Part shown: piece by piece, positions 40,921 through 50,968 of the stretch
Layout of the letters: every line of letters starts with the position of its first letter
How positions within the stretch are numbered: position 1 is the first letter of the stretch
Source: Nocardia camponoti
Lineage (GTDB): Bacteria; Actinomycetota; Actinomycetes; Mycobacteriales; Mycobacteriaceae
Length of the DNA stretch: 64,000 bases
Direction: 5' to 3'
NCBI RefSeq assembly: GCF_014646135.1
Contig: NZ_BMMW01000001.1
Coordinates: 637,570 to 701,569, forward strand
Translations under genes and position numbers: made by a program
The notes under the pieces: model-generated
Database searches by the model: none
Told to the model about the DNA's origin: nothing
What the model saw: only the letters and a program-made list of their open reading frames with translations

Positions 40921-43617
40921 CTATGCGGCGTCGACGGCGACCACCCCACGCCGAATGGCCCGCACCGCTTTGCCCGCGGTGCTCGCGACCTCGGGATCGT
41001 CGGCGGTGTTGTGAATTTGATCCAGCATATCGATGACTTGCCGGTTCCAGCGAACGAAGTCGCCCGCCGACAGAGGCGTACCGCCATCGCCGCTGGCCAG
41101 CAACGAGTCGGCCAACTCGTCGCCGCGTGCCCACTTGTAGACGCCATTGACGAAACCAAGGTCGGGTTCTTTGGTCGGCGGCAACTTGTGCCGCGACTCA
41201 TCGGCACGCAACTGCGTCCAAATATCGACGGTCTGGCCGATCGCGCGACGAATCGGTTCAGTCGGGCCGTGGACGCTGAGATAGCCGGTCTCCTGGCGTG
41301 ATTCGTACACCAGCGTCGAGATGACCGCGGCCAATTCCGCCGGGCCAAGGCCCTTCCACACGCCCGCCCGCAATGCTTCGGCGACAACAAGATCGGCTTC
41401 GGCGTAAATGCGTGCGAGTCGCCGACCCGCTGGCGTGACCTCGCCATCAGCGACGAAACCGCGCTCCTCAAGCAGCCCGACGATCCGATCGAACGTGCGC
41501 GCGAGCGAATTCGTTGTCGCAGCAACCTTCTGGCGCATCGACTCGGTCTCGCGCTGCAACCGCAGATACCGTTCGCCGACGCGGGCGAGCTGTTCGCGGT
41601 CGGGACGCGCGTGGGCGGGATGCGACCGCACACTGCGCCGCAGTGTCGACAATTCACGATCCTCACCGCCGCGCGCACGGTCTTCCCGACGGCGACGCGG
41701 TCGCGAAATGCCCGTGCCCTTCAACGCCGACGCGAGATCACGCCGGACTCGCGCGGTGCGGTGGTCGACGCGACGCGGCAACGCCATGTGGCCGAGCGCT
41801 TCGGCGGGCGCGGGGAAATCAGCGGCCGACACGCGGCCCGCCCAGTGATCTTCGGTGAGCACGAGCGGACGCGGGTCGCCCGGCGTCTGATCAGGCTCAA
41901 GGACAACAGCGAGCCCAGCGCGCCGACCGACCGGAATCGCGACAACATCGCCGCGCCGCAGCCCAATCAGCGACTTCACCGCGGCGCCACGCCGATCAGC
42001 GCGACCCTGCTGCTGAATCTCGCGCTCGCGGGTTTTGAGCCGTTCCCGCAGGTTCATGTACTCCAAGAACGAACCCTCAACGCCGCCGAGCTGGCTTTCG
42101 AGCTTGCGCAACGCGCCCTCATTGCGCTCGATGCCACGCACCAACCCGACAACCGAACGGTCGGCCTGGAACTGGGCGAACGACCGCTCAAGCAGTTCGC
42201 GTGCTTCGGTGGTGCCGAGGCGGTCGATGAGGTTGATCGACATGTTGTAGCCGGGCCGGAACGAACTGCGCAGCGGGTAGGTGCGCGTTGACGCCAACCC
42301 TGCGACCGCGCTCGTATCCACTTCGGGCTGCCACAACACGACAGCGTGGCCTTCGACGTCGATGCCACGCCGCCCAGCACGGCCGGTGAGCTGCGTGTAT
42401 TCGCCTGGGGTGAGTTCGGCGTGCGATTCACCGTTGAACTTGACCAGCCGTTCCATCACGACCGTGCGCGCGGGCATGTTGATGCCGAGCGCGAGCGTTT
42501 CGGTGGCGAAGACCGCGCGCACGAGCCCCTTGACGAACAGTTCTTCGACGGTGTGGCGGAACGCGGGCAACATGCCAGCGTGATGGGACGCGAACCCGCG
42601 ATGCAGCGCTTCGCGCCACTCCCAGTACCCAAGGACCTCAAGGTCGGCCTTGGGCAGGTCGCCGGTGTGCTTTTCGATGATCGCGTCGATCTGTTCGGCT
42701 TCGCCTTCGCGGGACAGATCGAGCCGCGACCGCACGCATTGCGCCAACGCACCATCGCAGCCCGCGCGGCTGAAAATGAACGTGATCGCGGGAAGCAGAC
42801 CTTCGTCGTCGAGACGGGCAAGCACCTCGGGTCGCGAAATCGGCCGAAACGACGTGCGACCGCCGCGCCCGCGCGGACCGCCGCCATAGCCGTGCATGCG
42901 GTCGCTTGCTTCGCGCTGCTTGATGTGGCGAACCAGGTCTTCGTCGACGAGGACTTTCTGGTCGCTGGATTTCGCGTCGAACAGGTCAAAAAGTCGCTTG
43001 CCGACAAGCACGTGCTGCGACAGCGGGATCGGGCGCGTCTCGTCGACGACAACGGCGGTGTCGCCGCGCACGGTCTCCATCCACGCGCCGAATTCCTCGG
43101 CGTTGCTGACCGTTGCCGACAGGCTGACCAGCTTGACCTCGGGCGGCAAATGCAGGATGACTTCTTCCCACACCGCGCCACGGAACCGGTCGGCGAGGTA
43201 GTGCACCTCGTCCATGACCACATACGACAGGCCGTCGAGTGCGTCCGAACCCGCGTAGAGCATGTTGCGCAGCACCTCGGTGGTCATCACGACCACCGGC
43301 GCGTCGGGGTTGATCGACTGATCACCCGTGAGCAAACCAACCTTGTCGCGCCCATATCGGGCGGTCAGATCGGCGAATTTCTGATTCGACAGCGCTTTGA
43401 TGGGCGTTGTGTAAAAACACTTGCCGCCCTGAGCCAGCGCCATGTGTACCGCGAACTCGCCCACAATGGTCTTGCCCGCGCCGGTGGGGGCGCAGACAAG
43501 CACGCTGTGGCCCTCTTCAAGCGCCGCGCACGCGGTTTCTTGAAAGGGATCGAGATCGAACGACACCTCGTCGGCGAAAACCGCCAACTCTTGGGTCCCA
43601 ACGGGAGTTTCGCTCAC
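40921..43617 (-). CDS. helY: Ski2/Mtr4-like DEAD/DEVH-box helicase HelY
   Basis: 898 aa superfamily 2 helicase acting on RNA (or DNA) in the cytosol. Seen: motif I APTGAGKT (about 44-51), motif II DEVH (DEVHYLADRFRG, about 136), motif III SLSATVSN, and motif VI QLTGRAGRRGID (about 395-406). After the helicase core come a beta-barrel insertion and a C-terminal helical DSHCT-like domain, as in the family. GTG start at 43617, three bases after tatC, and the tatA-tatC-helY order repeats Rv2094c-Rv2092c. The substrate is not known; RNA turnover is the family inference. Confidence 0.93.
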   Translation of the reverse strand: MSETPVGTQELAVFADEVSFDLDPFQETACAALEEGHSVLVCAPTGAGKTIVGEFAVHMALAQGGKCFYTTPIKALSNQKFADLTARYGRDKVGLLTGDQSINPDAPVVVMTTEVLRNMLYAGSDALDGLSYVVMDEVHYLADRFRGAVWEEVILHLPPEVKLVSLSATVSNAEEFGAWMETVRGDTAVVVDETRPIPLSQHVLVGKRLFDLFDAKSSDQKVLVDEDLVRHIKQREASDRMHGYGGGPRGRGGRTSFRPISRPEVLARLDDEGLLPAITFIFSRAGCDGALAQCVRSRLDLSREGEAEQIDAIIEKHTGDLPKADLEVLGYWEWREALHRGFASHHAGMLPAFRHTVEELFVKGLVRAVFATETLALGINMPARTVVMERLVKFNGESHAELTPGEYTQLTGRAGRRGIDVEGHAVVLWQPEVDTSAVAGLASTRTYPLRSSFRPGYNMSINLIDRLGTTEARELLERSFAQFQADRSVVGLVRGIERNEGALRKLESQLGGVEGSFLEYMNLRERLKTREREIQQQGRADRRGAAVKSLIGLRRGDVVAIPVGRRAGLAVVLEPDQTPGDPRPLVLTEDHWAGRVSAADFPAPAEALGHMALPRRVDHRTARVRRDLASALKGTGISRPRRRREDRARGGEDRELSTLRRSVRSHPAHARPDREQLARVGERYLRLQRETESMRQKVAATTNSLARTFDRIVGLLEERGFVADGEVTPAGRRLARIYAEADLVVAEALRAGVWKGLGPAELAAVISTLVYESRQETGYLSVHGPTEPIRRAIGQTVDIWTQLRADESRHKLPPTKEPDLGFVNGVYKWARGDELADSLLASGDGGTPLSAGDFVRWNRQVIDMLDQIHNTADDPEVASTAGKAVRAIRRGVVAVDAA

Positions 43618-43620
43618 CCC

Positions 43621-44589
43621 TCAGAGCGTATCGGAGTAGTCCGACACAGACCGCCCCGTTTTTTGCGCGTCAGCGAGCGGCTCGGCCGCTCCGACACCTT
43701 CCGTCGCACCGATCGGGCCGGGCGTGTCCACGCTCGACGCTTCCTCGTCGGAGAGCGCACCCCAGTCGGCCGCTTCCCGCTTCGCCCGACGCGCGTCGTT
43801 GAAGCGCGAGAACTGCACCGCGAATTCGAACAGCACCGTCAACGCGACCGCGAGCGCGAGCATCGAGAACGGGTCCTGCGGGGTGACGATGGCCGCGAAA
43901 ACGAACAGGCCGAACACGATGCCGCGACGCCACTTCTTGAGCTTCTCGTAGGGCAGCACCCCAACAAGGTTGAGCCCGATAACGACAAGCGGGGTCTCGA
44001 AACTGACGCCGAAAATGATCAGCAGCTGAATGATGAAACCGAAGTACTGGGTGCCCGAGAGCGCGGTGATCTGGACGTTGTCACCGATGGTCAACAGGAA
44101 CGACAACGCGTGCGAAACAACCACGTAGGCAAGCACCGCGCCGGTGGCGAACAGCACCGAGCCCGCGCTCACGAACCCGACCGCGTAGCGGCGTTCCTTG
44201 GCGTAGAGACCGGGGGTAATGAACGCCCACAGCTGGTACAGCCAGAACGGCGCGGCCAGCACGACACCAGCGGTGAAACCGACCTTCAACCGCAGCATGA
44301 ACTGTTCGAAGGGCGCGGTCGCCAACAAGCGACACGCGCCGTCGGCCGACAGTTGCGCTCGCGCCGACGCTGGCAACGCACAGTAGGGGCCGCGCAGAAT
44401 CTCACCGAGGCTTTCGACCCCGAAAAACGAGTGCGAGTACCAGATGAAGCCGAAGATCGTGGTGACGAACACCGCAAGCAAGGCGAGCAGCAACCGGGTA
44501 CGCAACTCCTGCAAATGCTCGACCAACGACATGGTGCCGTCAGGGTTGGTCACGCGCTTGCGTTGGCGCGGGTCGAACGGAATGCGCAT
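43621..44589 (-). CDS. tatC: Sec-independent translocase subunit TatC
   Basis: Receptor subunit of the twin-arginine translocase, binding RR signal peptides in the cytoplasmic membrane. 322 aa with six membrane segments. Seen: [18 protein letters not shown] (in part, about 20-37, the diagnostic N-terminal motif), [18 protein letters not shown], and [19 protein letters not shown] (in part). A hydrophilic C-terminal tail of about 55 residues follows the last segment, longer than in E. coli but usual in Actinobacteria. ATG at 44589. Cotranscribed with tatA (72 bases upstream) and helY. Confidence 0.95.
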   Translation of the reverse strand: MRIPFDPRQRKRVTNPDGTMSLVEHLQELRTRLLLALLAVFVTTIFGFIWYSHSFFGVESLGEILRGPYCALPASARAQLSADGACRLLATAPFEQFMLRLKVGFTAGVVLAAPFWLYQLWAFITPGLYAKERRYAVGFVSAGSVLFATGAVLAYVVVSHALSFLLTIGDNVQITALSGTQYFGFIIQLLIIFGVSFETPLVVIGLNLVGVLPYEKLKKWRRGIVFGLFVFAAIVTPQDPFSMLALAVALTVLFEFAVQFSRFNDARRAKREAADWGALSDEEASSVDTPGPIGATEGVGAAEPLADAQKTGRSVSDYSDTL

Positions 44590-44661
44590 GGGTTGTTGGT
44601 CGCCTCTCAAAGACAGCACAGCTCCCCGGAGCGAGTGATCACTCCGGGGTCGACATCGAAC

Positions 44662-44934
44662 TTAGAGCGTCTTAGGGCTGGCCTGCGGCTCGACGATCGG
44701 GGTCGACGGCTGCACCGGCTGCGGCTGCTGAGCGGCCGAAAGCTGCTGCGGTTGTGCCGGCGCGGCCGGGGTGGCCGTGGTGTTCGACTCGGCCTGCATC
44801 TGGCCGACCTCGCTCTTGAAGATGCGCAGCGACCGACCGAGACCGCGCGCCGCGTCCGGCAGCCGCTTGGCGCCGAAGAGCAGGACGAACAGCAACGCGA
44901 TGATCAGCAGGTGCGTCCAGCTGAACGTGCCCAT
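44662..44934 (-). CDS. tatA: Sec-independent translocase subunit TatA
   Basis: 90 aa pore-forming subunit of the Tat system. Seen: a short N-terminal membrane helix (about 7-21, [19 protein letters not shown]), the hinge FGAKRLPD, an amphipathic helix (about 23-44, [14 protein letters not shown]) and a Gln/Pro/Ala-rich tail. The FGxxxLP motif is standard. ATG at 44934 with GGAGGTAT upstream. Confidence 0.95.
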   Translation of the reverse strand: MGTFSWTHLLIIALLFVLLFGAKRLPDAARGLGRSLRIFKSEVGQMQAESNTTATPAAPAQPQQLSAAQQPQPVQPSTPIVEPQASPKTL

Positions 44935-45026
44935 TATCAGATACCTCCAAAGACTGTGGTGATGACCGATGTTACCTGCACACCGGGGTTATCGATTGCC
45001 CGGCCGCAGCGGTGTTCGCCATGAGT

Positions 45027-46055
45027 TCAACCCTGGACAGCGGCCGCAGCGGTGGTGAGCTCCGCCAATAACCGGCTGCCGGAGTAGCGCCGGGTGTCGC
45101 CAGCCTCGGCCGCGCGAACAAGTTCGGTGAGCCGCCGATTGACCGGCGTTGGCTGCCCAACCATCTCGCCCAATCGCACGATTTCCCCACATAACCACGC
45201 GATTTCGGTGCGCCGGCCGCGTGTCAGGTCGTCGGCCATCGACGAGTACGCGAGCGGGTCGACCGCGAGCACGCGACCGAAAACGCGACGGAAAATCGGG
45301 TCTGGCACGCGCAGGAGGCGGACCATCAACTCGGGCGGAATCGGCGTCAATTGTGCGGGCCGAATTCGCGCGCTGTTCATCACCGCGAGCGCTTCGGACT
45401 GAGCGAGCGCAAGGCAGCGACGAAAATCACGCACCCCCAACTGTTCGCGCAACGGTTGCCCCGACAACGCGTTGATGGGGTTGTTGAGATTGAGCAGCAG
45501 CTTCGCCCATTGCACCGCGCGCAGGTCGCGATGACGACGCAACGGCAGCCCAGCGGCCCGGAACGGCCCGGCGAACCGGTCGACAACCGGGTCGTCAGCA
45601 ATGGCGACAACGCCGTCGCTCGCGCGGTGGAACACCCCGTTGTCGCGGTGCACGACGTTGAACATGACCATGCCCGCCAACACCACACACGACGGCAGAA
45701 TCTCGCGAATCACCGACGCGTTGCCAATGCCGTTTTGCAGGCTCACGACCGGCGTGCCGGGACGCAGCTTGCCCGCGACCGACCGCACCGCGGCAGCCGT
45801 ATCGGCCGATTTCACCGTGACAAGCACGAGGTCTGCGAGTTCGGGCTCATCCGGGGTGAGCGCGAGCCCGAAGCGATCGGGCGTGACCTCGATCGCGCCG
45901 CCGTCGAGGTCGGTCAGGTGCAGGCCGTGTTCGGCGATGTCGTCGAGGACGCGCTGACGGCCCACGAAGATCACATCGAGCCCAGCGGCGGCGAGCTGAC
46001 CGCCGATGAAGACACCAACATTGCCCGCGCCGAGGACGAGTACCCGTTGACTCAT
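45027..46055 (-). CDS. panE: 2-dehydropantoate 2-reductase family protein (PanE/ApbA)
   Basis: 342 aa ketopantoate reductase-type enzyme, NADPH-dependent, making pantoate for CoA. Seen: VLVLGAGNVGVFIGGQLAAAG (in part, residues 4-24, Rossmann loop), DLVLVTVKSADTAAA, SLQNGIGN, and WAKLLLNLNNPINALSG (conserved Lys in WxKLLxN). The C-terminal helical domain is present. The start overlaps the pafC stop by four bases (ATGA). It is an addition to the mycobacterial gene order at this point. Some paralogues reduce other 2-oxo acids, so the symbol is a family assignment. Confidence 0.83.
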   Translation of the reverse strand: MSQRVLVLGAGNVGVFIGGQLAAAGLDVIFVGRQRVLDDIAEHGLHLTDLDGGAIEVTPDRFGLALTPDEPELADLVLVTVKSADTAAAVRSVAGKLRPGTPVVSLQNGIGNASVIREILPSCVVLAGMVMFNVVHRDNGVFHRASDGVVAIADDPVVDRFAGPFRAAGLPLRRHRDLRAVQWAKLLLNLNNPINALSGQPLREQLGVRDFRRCLALAQSEALAVMNSARIRPAQLTPIPPELMVRLLRVPDPIFRRVFGRVLAVDPLAYSSMADDLTRGRRTEIAWLCGEIVRLGEMVGQPTPVNRRLTELVRAAEAGDTRRYSGSRLLAELTTAAAAVQG

Positions 46056-47026
46056 GCCGACTCGGCCCCGGCTAGCCCTGCTGCGGCGTACGCCCGCAAC
46101 GCGGCATCAGCGCGGTCGCGCACCGCATCGACCAGTTCAGGCGGCCCAACCACGCTGACCCCCGTCCCGAAGCCAAGCAAGAGCCGGGCCATCCAGTCGG
46201 CCGACGCGTAGCGCATGCCAGCCTCAATACTGCCGTCAGCGGCCGACTCGATGCGTTCCATCGGGTACTGATCGAGCACCCACGCATAGTCCGAGCGCAG
46301 GCGTAGTCGCGCGAGCGGCAGGTCGGTGTCGTCGGAAAACAGGTCGAACGCGGTGTCGTCGGCGGCAGCGTCGCTGGGTGCTTGCGCGGGTTCGTCCAGC
46401 TCCGTTGCCTCTTCGATGCGGTCGAAGCGGAACAGTCGCACCCCTTCGGCCTGGCGACACCACGCCTGCAGGTAGCTGTTGTTGTCGACGAGGACAACCC
46501 GAATCGGGTCGACGATGCGCTCGGAAACCTCGTCACGGCTTGCCGAGTAGTACACGAGCCGCAGCGCGTGCTCATCGGCCAAGGCCGCGCGGACCGTCGC
46601 GACAGCGGGCGCTTCGACGGGGACGCGCTGCGTGGGAGCGGGCCGGTCGGTGCCGGAAATGGCCGATTCGATCTTGGCGATCGCGCGGTGCGCGGCGGTC
46701 GGGTCAACCATGCCGGGCATTTCGACAATCGACCGCAGCGCGACCAACAACGCCGTCGCCTCGGTTGAGGTGAGCCGCAGCGGGCGTTCCATGCCCGCGG
46801 GGAAAACGACCTCGATGCTCTCTTCGGAGAATGACAGGTCGATCAAATCGCCCGGGCCATACCCCGGCAACCCACACATCCACAGTTGATTGAGGTCGCT
46901 CATCAACTGTTTGGTGGTGACACCAAGATCGTCGGCGGCCTCGGCCGCGCTGATGCCGGGGTGCGCGAGGAGGTACGGCACCATGTTCAACAGGCGCGAA
47001 AGGCGAAGGGACAGGCGCGAACTCAC
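46052..47026 (-). CDS. pafC: WYL-domain regulator PafC
   Basis: 324 aa, partner of PafB. The heterodimer activates LexA/RecA-independent DNA-damage genes in mycobacteria. Seen: an N-terminal helix-turn-helix (about 8-60, with HPGISAAEAADDLGVTTKQL), a WYL domain (about 145-230) with ALRLVYYSASRDEVSERIVDPIRV (in part) and SYLQAWCRQAEGVRLFRFDRI, and a WCX C-terminal part. Overlaps pafB and panE by four bases each. The order pafB-pafC and position before tatA equal Rv2096c-Rv2095c. Confidence 0.93.
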   Translation of the reverse strand: MSSRLSLRLSRLLNMVPYLLAHPGISAAEAADDLGVTTKQLMSDLNQLWMCGLPGYGPGDLIDLSFSEESIEVVFPAGMERPLRLTSTEATALLVALRSIVEMPGMVDPTAAHRAIAKIESAISGTDRPAPTQRVPVEAPAVATVRAALADEHALRLVYYSASRDEVSERIVDPIRVVLVDNNSYLQAWCRQAEGVRLFRFDRIEEATELDEPAQAPSDAAADDTAFDLFSDDTDLPLARLRLRSDYAWVLDQYPMERIESAADGSIEAGMRYASADWMARLLLGFGTGVSVVGPPELVDAVRDRADAALRAYAAAGLAGAESA

Positions 47027-48018
47027 GATCCGACCTCCGTGTGGTCGAGCACCGACGCTAGGCGAGCGATCACGTCAGCGCGCAACTCGGGCGGATCCAA
47101 TACCAACACATCGGGGCCGAACCCGGTGATCAAACGGGCAACCCAATCTCGTGACCGCACCGCCACGGTGATGACCGAACCCGGGCGACCACCGAGGTCG
47201 CGGTCTTCGACTTCGGTTCCGATGCGGCGTAATTCGCGTCCGCGGCCTTTGGCGACCCACAGCGTCGCGGTGCCGGTCACTGGGGTTGACCCGGTGACTC
47301 GGTCGACGATCGCGCGTAGGTCGGTGCCGTCGGGTTTGCGCACGGCGTTCTCTGGGCCGTAGGCGCGCACGTTGTCGCCGATGCGCGAGAGCCGGAAGGT
47401 GCGCACGGCGTCGCGTTCACGGTCGTGGCCAACGAGGTACCAGCGACCGAAGCGCGTGACGACACCCCACGGCTCGACATCGCGGGTGACCCACGGGTCG
47501 GTGACGGCGCTGTGGTGGTCGAACCGCACGGCCTGGCCAGCGTCGATGGCGGCGAGTAGCGCGCCGAGCACCGGCTCGGACCCACGCGTACGGGCGGGCA
47601 CAGCAGGCACGGAAACACCAACGTTGTCGGTTTCGACACTCACCCCAGCGGCACGCAACTTCAGCAACGCGCCTTCAGCCGCCGTCGCGAGTTCGGGCGA
47701 TTCCCACATCTGCACCGCGACAGCGACAGCGGCGGCTTCCTCACTCGACAGGTCGATGTCGGGCAGTTCGTAGGCGTCGCGGTTGATGCGGTAGCCCTCG
47801 AGCGTGGAAAACCGGCCAACCGGCCCAATCTCGAGCGGAATGCCCAGATCGCGCAGTTCATTCTTGTCGCGTTCGAACATGCGACTGAACGCTTCGTCGG
47901 TTACCGAATCCTCATAGCCCGCCACGCTGGCACGAATGCGTTCTGCCGAGAGAAACTGCCGGGTCGACAGCAGCGCGATGACCAAATTCATCAGCCGCTC
48001 GACCTTGGATATCGCCAC
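47023..48018 (-). CDS. pafB: WYL-domain regulator PafB
   Basis: 331 aa, first gene of the pafBC pair. Seen: an N-terminal HTH region with SKVERLMNLVIALLSTRQFLSAERIRA (in part), a WYL domain (about 150-220) with VRFDHHSAVTDPWVTRDVEPWGVV and RWYLVGHDRERDAVRTFRLSRI (in part), and a C-terminal WCX-like domain. The ATG at 48018 lies 48 bases downstream of the MaoC gene. With PafC it forms the transcription activator of the mycobacterial DNA-damage response. Confidence 0.93.
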   Translation of the reverse strand: MAISKVERLMNLVIALLSTRQFLSAERIRASVAGYEDSVTDEAFSRMFERDKNELRDLGIPLEIGPVGRFSTLEGYRINRDAYELPDIDLSSEEAAAVAVAVQMWESPELATAAEGALLKLRAAGVSVETDNVGVSVPAVPARTRGSEPVLGALLAAIDAGQAVRFDHHSAVTDPWVTRDVEPWGVVTRFGRWYLVGHDRERDAVRTFRLSRIGDNVRAYGPENAVRKPDGTDLRAIVDRVTGSTPVTGTATLWVAKGRGRELRRIGTEVEDRDLGGRPGSVITVAVRSRDWVARLITGFGPDVLVLDPPELRADVIARLASVLDHTEVGS

Positions 48019-48065
48019 CCGATAGAGGGTAATGGTCGACGGCGGTAAATGAGACGCCGGACCGA

Positions 48066-48521
48066 TCAGCGCACGTAGCGCGTGATGGCGTCGGCCACGC
48101 AGGCCGGGCGCGTCGCCCCTTCGAGTTCGACTGTCACGCGACGGGTCGCTTGCGCGCCGCCCTCGACCTCGTGCACTTCCAGCAGCGTGACGGTGCCGCG
48201 AATGCGGCTGCCTGACGGCACCGGAGTCAGAAACCGCACGCGATCGAGCCCGTAATTGATCGCCGCGCTAATGCCGCCGACGGTCATCACCTGCGCCGTC
48301 ATCGGGACAGTGAGCGCCAACGTCAAAAACCCGTGCGCGATGGTGGTGCCGTACGGACCGGCTGCCGCGCGCTCGGCGTCGACGTGAATCCACTGCCGAT
48401 CGCCCGTCGCCTCGGCGAATTCGTCGATGCGCTCTTGGCTGACGGTGATCCAGTCGCTTGGTCCGAACTCCTGTCCGACCGCCGCCGCGAGGGCATCGAG
48501 GGTATCGAAATGGACCGTCAT
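48066..48521 (-). CDS. MaoC-like (R)-specific enoyl-CoA hydratase
   Basis: 151 aa single-hotdog hydratase adding water to trans-2-enoyl-CoA. Seen: QERIDEFAEATGDRQWIHVDAERA (in part, about 29-52) with the catalytic Asp-x4-His (D..QWIH) and PYGTTIAHGFLTLAL (about 61-75), the hydratase-2 motif. Size and motifs agree with the NodN/MaoC subfamily. It sits between pafA and pafB, where M. tuberculosis has no such gene. Substrate chain length is unknown. Confidence 0.88.
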   Translation of the reverse strand: MTVHFDTLDALAAAVGQEFGPSDWITVSQERIDEFAEATGDRQWIHVDAERAAAGPYGTTIAHGFLTLALTVPMTAQVMTVGGISAAINYGLDRVRFLTPVPSGSRIRGTVTLLEVHEVEGGAQATRRVTVELEGATRPACVADAITRYVR

Positions 48522-48571
48522 CGTTCTCCTGAAAAGTGTTGGCGCGCAACGTAATGCACCTACGAGAAGGA

Positions 48572-48608
48572 CCGGTGGCGGTTACGCTTCGCTCCCATCC
48601 GCCACCGG
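48572..48608 (-). terminator. Terminator hairpin downstream of pafA
   Basis: CCGGTGGCGG (48572-48581) pairs perfectly with CCGCCACCGG (48599-48608), loop 17 bases. It lies between the pafA stop and the MaoC gene. A second small hairpin, CCCCC-GCTC-GGGGG, lies near 48624-48637. Confidence 0.6.
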
Positions 48609-48641
48609 CCCTCTCGCACTCCCCCCGCTCGGGGGACCGCC

Positions 48642-50000
48642 CTACATCGAGGCGATCAACCGGTCGACGCGTTCGTCGACCGAGCGGAACGGATCCTTGC
48701 ACAGCACGGTGCGCTGAGCCTGATCGTTGAGCTTGAGGTGCACCCAGTCGACGGTGAAATCGCGACCGGCTTCTTGCGCGGCGGTGATGAAGTCGCCACG
48801 CAACTTCGCGCGGGTGGTCTGCGGTGGCGTTTCCACTGCCGCGTCGACCGCGTCGTCTTCGGTGATGCGCTTGGCGAGACCCTTGCGCTGCAAGATGTCG
48901 AACACGCCGCGACCACGCTTGATGTCGTGGTAGGCCAGATCAAGCTGAGCGATCTTCGGATCAGACAGCTCCATGTTGTAGCGGTCCTGGTAGCGCTGGA
49001 ACAGCTTGTTCTTGATCACCCAGTCGATCTCGGTGTCGACCTTGGCGAAGTCTTGCGACTCCACCGCGTCGAGCTGGCGACCCCAGAGGTCAACAACGGC
49101 GTCGACCTGCGGGTCGCGGTCGCGGTTGCGCAGGTGCTCGACCGCGCGCGCGTAGTACTCGCGCTGAATCTCCAACGCGCTAGCCTGCCGACCGCCAGCC
49201 AGGCGAACCGGACGACGCCCGGTCATGTCGTGGCTGACCTCGCGAATGGCACGAATCGGGTTGTCGAGCGCGAAATCGCGGAACGAAACGCCCGCCTCGA
49301 TCATCTCCAACACCAGCGACGCGGTGCCCACCTTGAGCATCGTCGTCGGCTCGGCCATGTTCGAGTCGCCAACGATCACATGCAGACGCCGGTACTTCTC
49401 AGCATCGGCGTGCGGCTCGTCGCGCGTGTTGATGATCGGGCGCGACCGCGTTGTTGCCGACGAGACGCCTTCCCAAATGTGTTCGGCGCGTTGGGAAAGG
49501 CAGAAAGTTGCCGCCTTCGGCGTCTGCAAAACCTTGCCCGCGCCGCAGATGAGCTGGCGGGTGACAAGGAACGGCAACAGCACATCCGAGATGCGAGAGA
49601 ACTCGCCCGCGCGGACAACGAGGAAGTTCTCATGGCAGCCGTAGGAGTTGCCTGCCGAGTCGGTATTGTTCTTGAACAGGTAAATGTCGCCGCCAATGCC
49701 TTCTTCGGCCAGGCGTTGCTCGGCGTCGATGAGCAAGTCCTCAAGCACGCGCTCACCGGCGCGATCATGAGTGACCAACTGCACCAAGCTGTCACATTCG
49801 GCGGTGGCGTACTCAGGATGCGATCCGACGTCGAGGTACAACCTGGCACCGTTGCGAAGGAAGACATTAGAGCTACGGCCCCAGGACACGACCCGGCGGA
49901 ACAGGTACCGGGCTACCTCGTCGGGGGACAGCCGACGGTGACCGTGAAAGGTGCATGTCACACCGAACTCGGTCTCGATCCCCATAATTCGTCGCTGCAC
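48642..50000 (-). CDS. pafA: Pup--protein ligase PafA
   Basis: Ligates the C-terminal glutamate of deamidated Pup to substrate lysines using ATP, marking proteins for the proteasome. 452 aa. Seen: IMGIETEFG with the Mg-binding Glu, [18 protein letters not shown] (catalytic Asp region), [19 protein letters not shown] (in part), [19 protein letters not shown] (in part) and [19 protein letters not shown]. It is almost identical in pattern to the M. tuberculosis enzyme. The start GTG at 50000 (VQRRIMGIE) follows homologues, but a TAGGGT -10 overlaps that GTG, so ATG at 49985 is a real alternative. Confidence 0.96.
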   Translation of the reverse strand: MQRRIMGIETEFGVTCTFHGHRRLSPDEVARYLFRRVVSWGRSSNVFLRNGARLYLDVGSHPEYATAECDSLVQLVTHDRAGERVLEDLLIDAEQRLAEEGIGGDIYLFKNNTDSAGNSYGCHENFLVVRAGEFSRISDVLLPFLVTRQLICGAGKVLQTPKAATFCLSQRAEHIWEGVSSATTRSRPIINTRDEPHADAEKYRRLHVIVGDSNMAEPTTMLKVGTASLVLEMIEAGVSFRDFALDNPIRAIREVSHDMTGRRPVRLAGGRQASALEIQREYYARAVEHLRNRDRDPQVDAVVDLWGRQLDAVESQDFAKVDTEIDWVIKNKLFQRYQDRYNMELSDPKIAQLDLAYHDIKRGRGVFDILQRKGLAKRITEDDAVDAAVETPPQTTRAKLRGDFITAAQEAGRDFTVDWVHLKLNDQAQRTVLCKDPFRSVDERVDRLIASM

Positions 50001-50105
50001 CCTACCGACAGTACAGCCACAACCTGGCCTCGCGCGGGGCCATTGAACTCGGATCCGCATACGTGTTCACAACAATTCGGCACGGACCCAGCGCGCCGTC
50101 ACAAG

Positions 50106-50150
50106 CGAAATCGAGCCCATGAACCAGCACGGTTCACGGGCTCGATTTCG
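50106..50150 (-). terminator. Strong terminator hairpin after prcA
   Basis: A 20-base stem with one mismatch: 50106-50125 pairs with 50131-50150 (core CGAAATCGAGCCC), loop AGCAC. It lies 23 bases after the prcA stop and before the pafA promoter, and should separate the proteasome core operon from pafA. Confidence 0.8.
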
Positions 50151-50173
50151 GTATGGAATTACCTCGAGCGGAA

Positions 50174-50968
50174 TTACTTGTCGGCGGTGTCTTCGCCAGC
50201 TTCGGCGGTGCCATCGCTGTCGGAATCGGGCAACTCGACCGTCTTCGTCGCGCCGACCTTCGCCGGCTCAAGCAACTGCTCCAAGTTCGCCCCCTGCACG
50301 CGCCGGAACGCGCGACGCGGACGAGCCTGTTCCAACGTTGCCACCTCAAGCGAAGCGCCACCGAGCGTGCGCTTGTCCTTGTCGGCCTCCGGCAACCCCG
50401 CCTGCAATGCCCCGATCGCGACCTTCATCGCCTCGTCCAGGGACAATCCGGGCTGGTAGGTGGCCTTGAGCTTCGACAAGATCGGTTCGGTCGTGCCGCC
50501 CATCACGACGTACTCGCGTTCGTCGACGATGGACCCATCGAAGGTGATCCGATACAGCACTGACTGCGGCGACTGCTCGGGATAGCCAACCTCAGCGACG
50601 CAAATCTCGACCTCATACGGCTTGAGTTGATCGGTGAAAATCGACCCCAGCGTCTGCGCGTAGAGATTGGCAAGGCCGCGACCGGTGACATCGCGCCGGT
50701 CGTACTGATAGCCCTTGAGGTCGGCTTGCAAGATGCCGCCGCGACGCAGGGCCTCGAACTCGTTGTACTTACCGACAGCGGCGAAACCGACGCGGTCATA
50801 GAGTTCGCTGACCTTGTGCAATGTTGCCGACGGGTTCTCGGCAACGAACAGCACGCCTTTGTCGTAGACAAGCACGATCACGCTGCGACCCCGAGCGATG
50901 CCCTTGCGGGCAAGCTCGGTTTTGTCGCGCATGATCTGCTCAGCTGACGCGTAATACGGCAGCGTCAC
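50174..50968 (-). CDS. prcA: Proteasome subunit alpha PrcA
   Basis: 264 aa, outer-ring subunit of the 20S core; its N-termini form the entry gate. Seen: [30 protein letters not shown] (in part), [28 protein letters not shown] (in part), and [10 protein letters not shown]. There is no catalytic N-terminal threonine, as expected of alpha subunits. The C-terminal 30 residues are acidic and Ser/Asp/Glu-rich. GTG start at 50968 overlaps the prcB stop (GTGA), giving coupled synthesis of the two rings. Confidence 0.96.
   Translation of the reverse strand: MTLPYYASAEQIMRDKTELARKGIARGRSVIVLVYDKGVLFVAENPSATLHKVSELYDRVGFAAVGKYNEFEALRRGGILQADLKGYQYDRRDVTGRGLANLYAQTLGSIFTDQLKPYEVEICVAEVGYPEQSPQSVLYRITFDGSIVDEREYVVMGGTTEPILSKLKATYQPGLSLDEAMKVAIGALQAGLPEADKDKRTLGGASLEVATLEQARPRRAFRRVQGANLEQLLEPAKVGATKTVELPDSDSDGTAEAGEDTADK

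Noticed and set aside
42346..45024. 892-codon plus-strand frame opposite helY, tatC and tatA
   Set aside because: It spans three well-identified genes and two intergenic gaps on the other strand; the product is Arg/Glu/Gln-rich with no domain. High GC third positions keep the antisense frame open.
48738..50459. 573-codon plus-strand frame opposite pafA and the end of prcA
   Set aside because: Antisense of conserved codons; crosses a terminator hairpin and a promoter.
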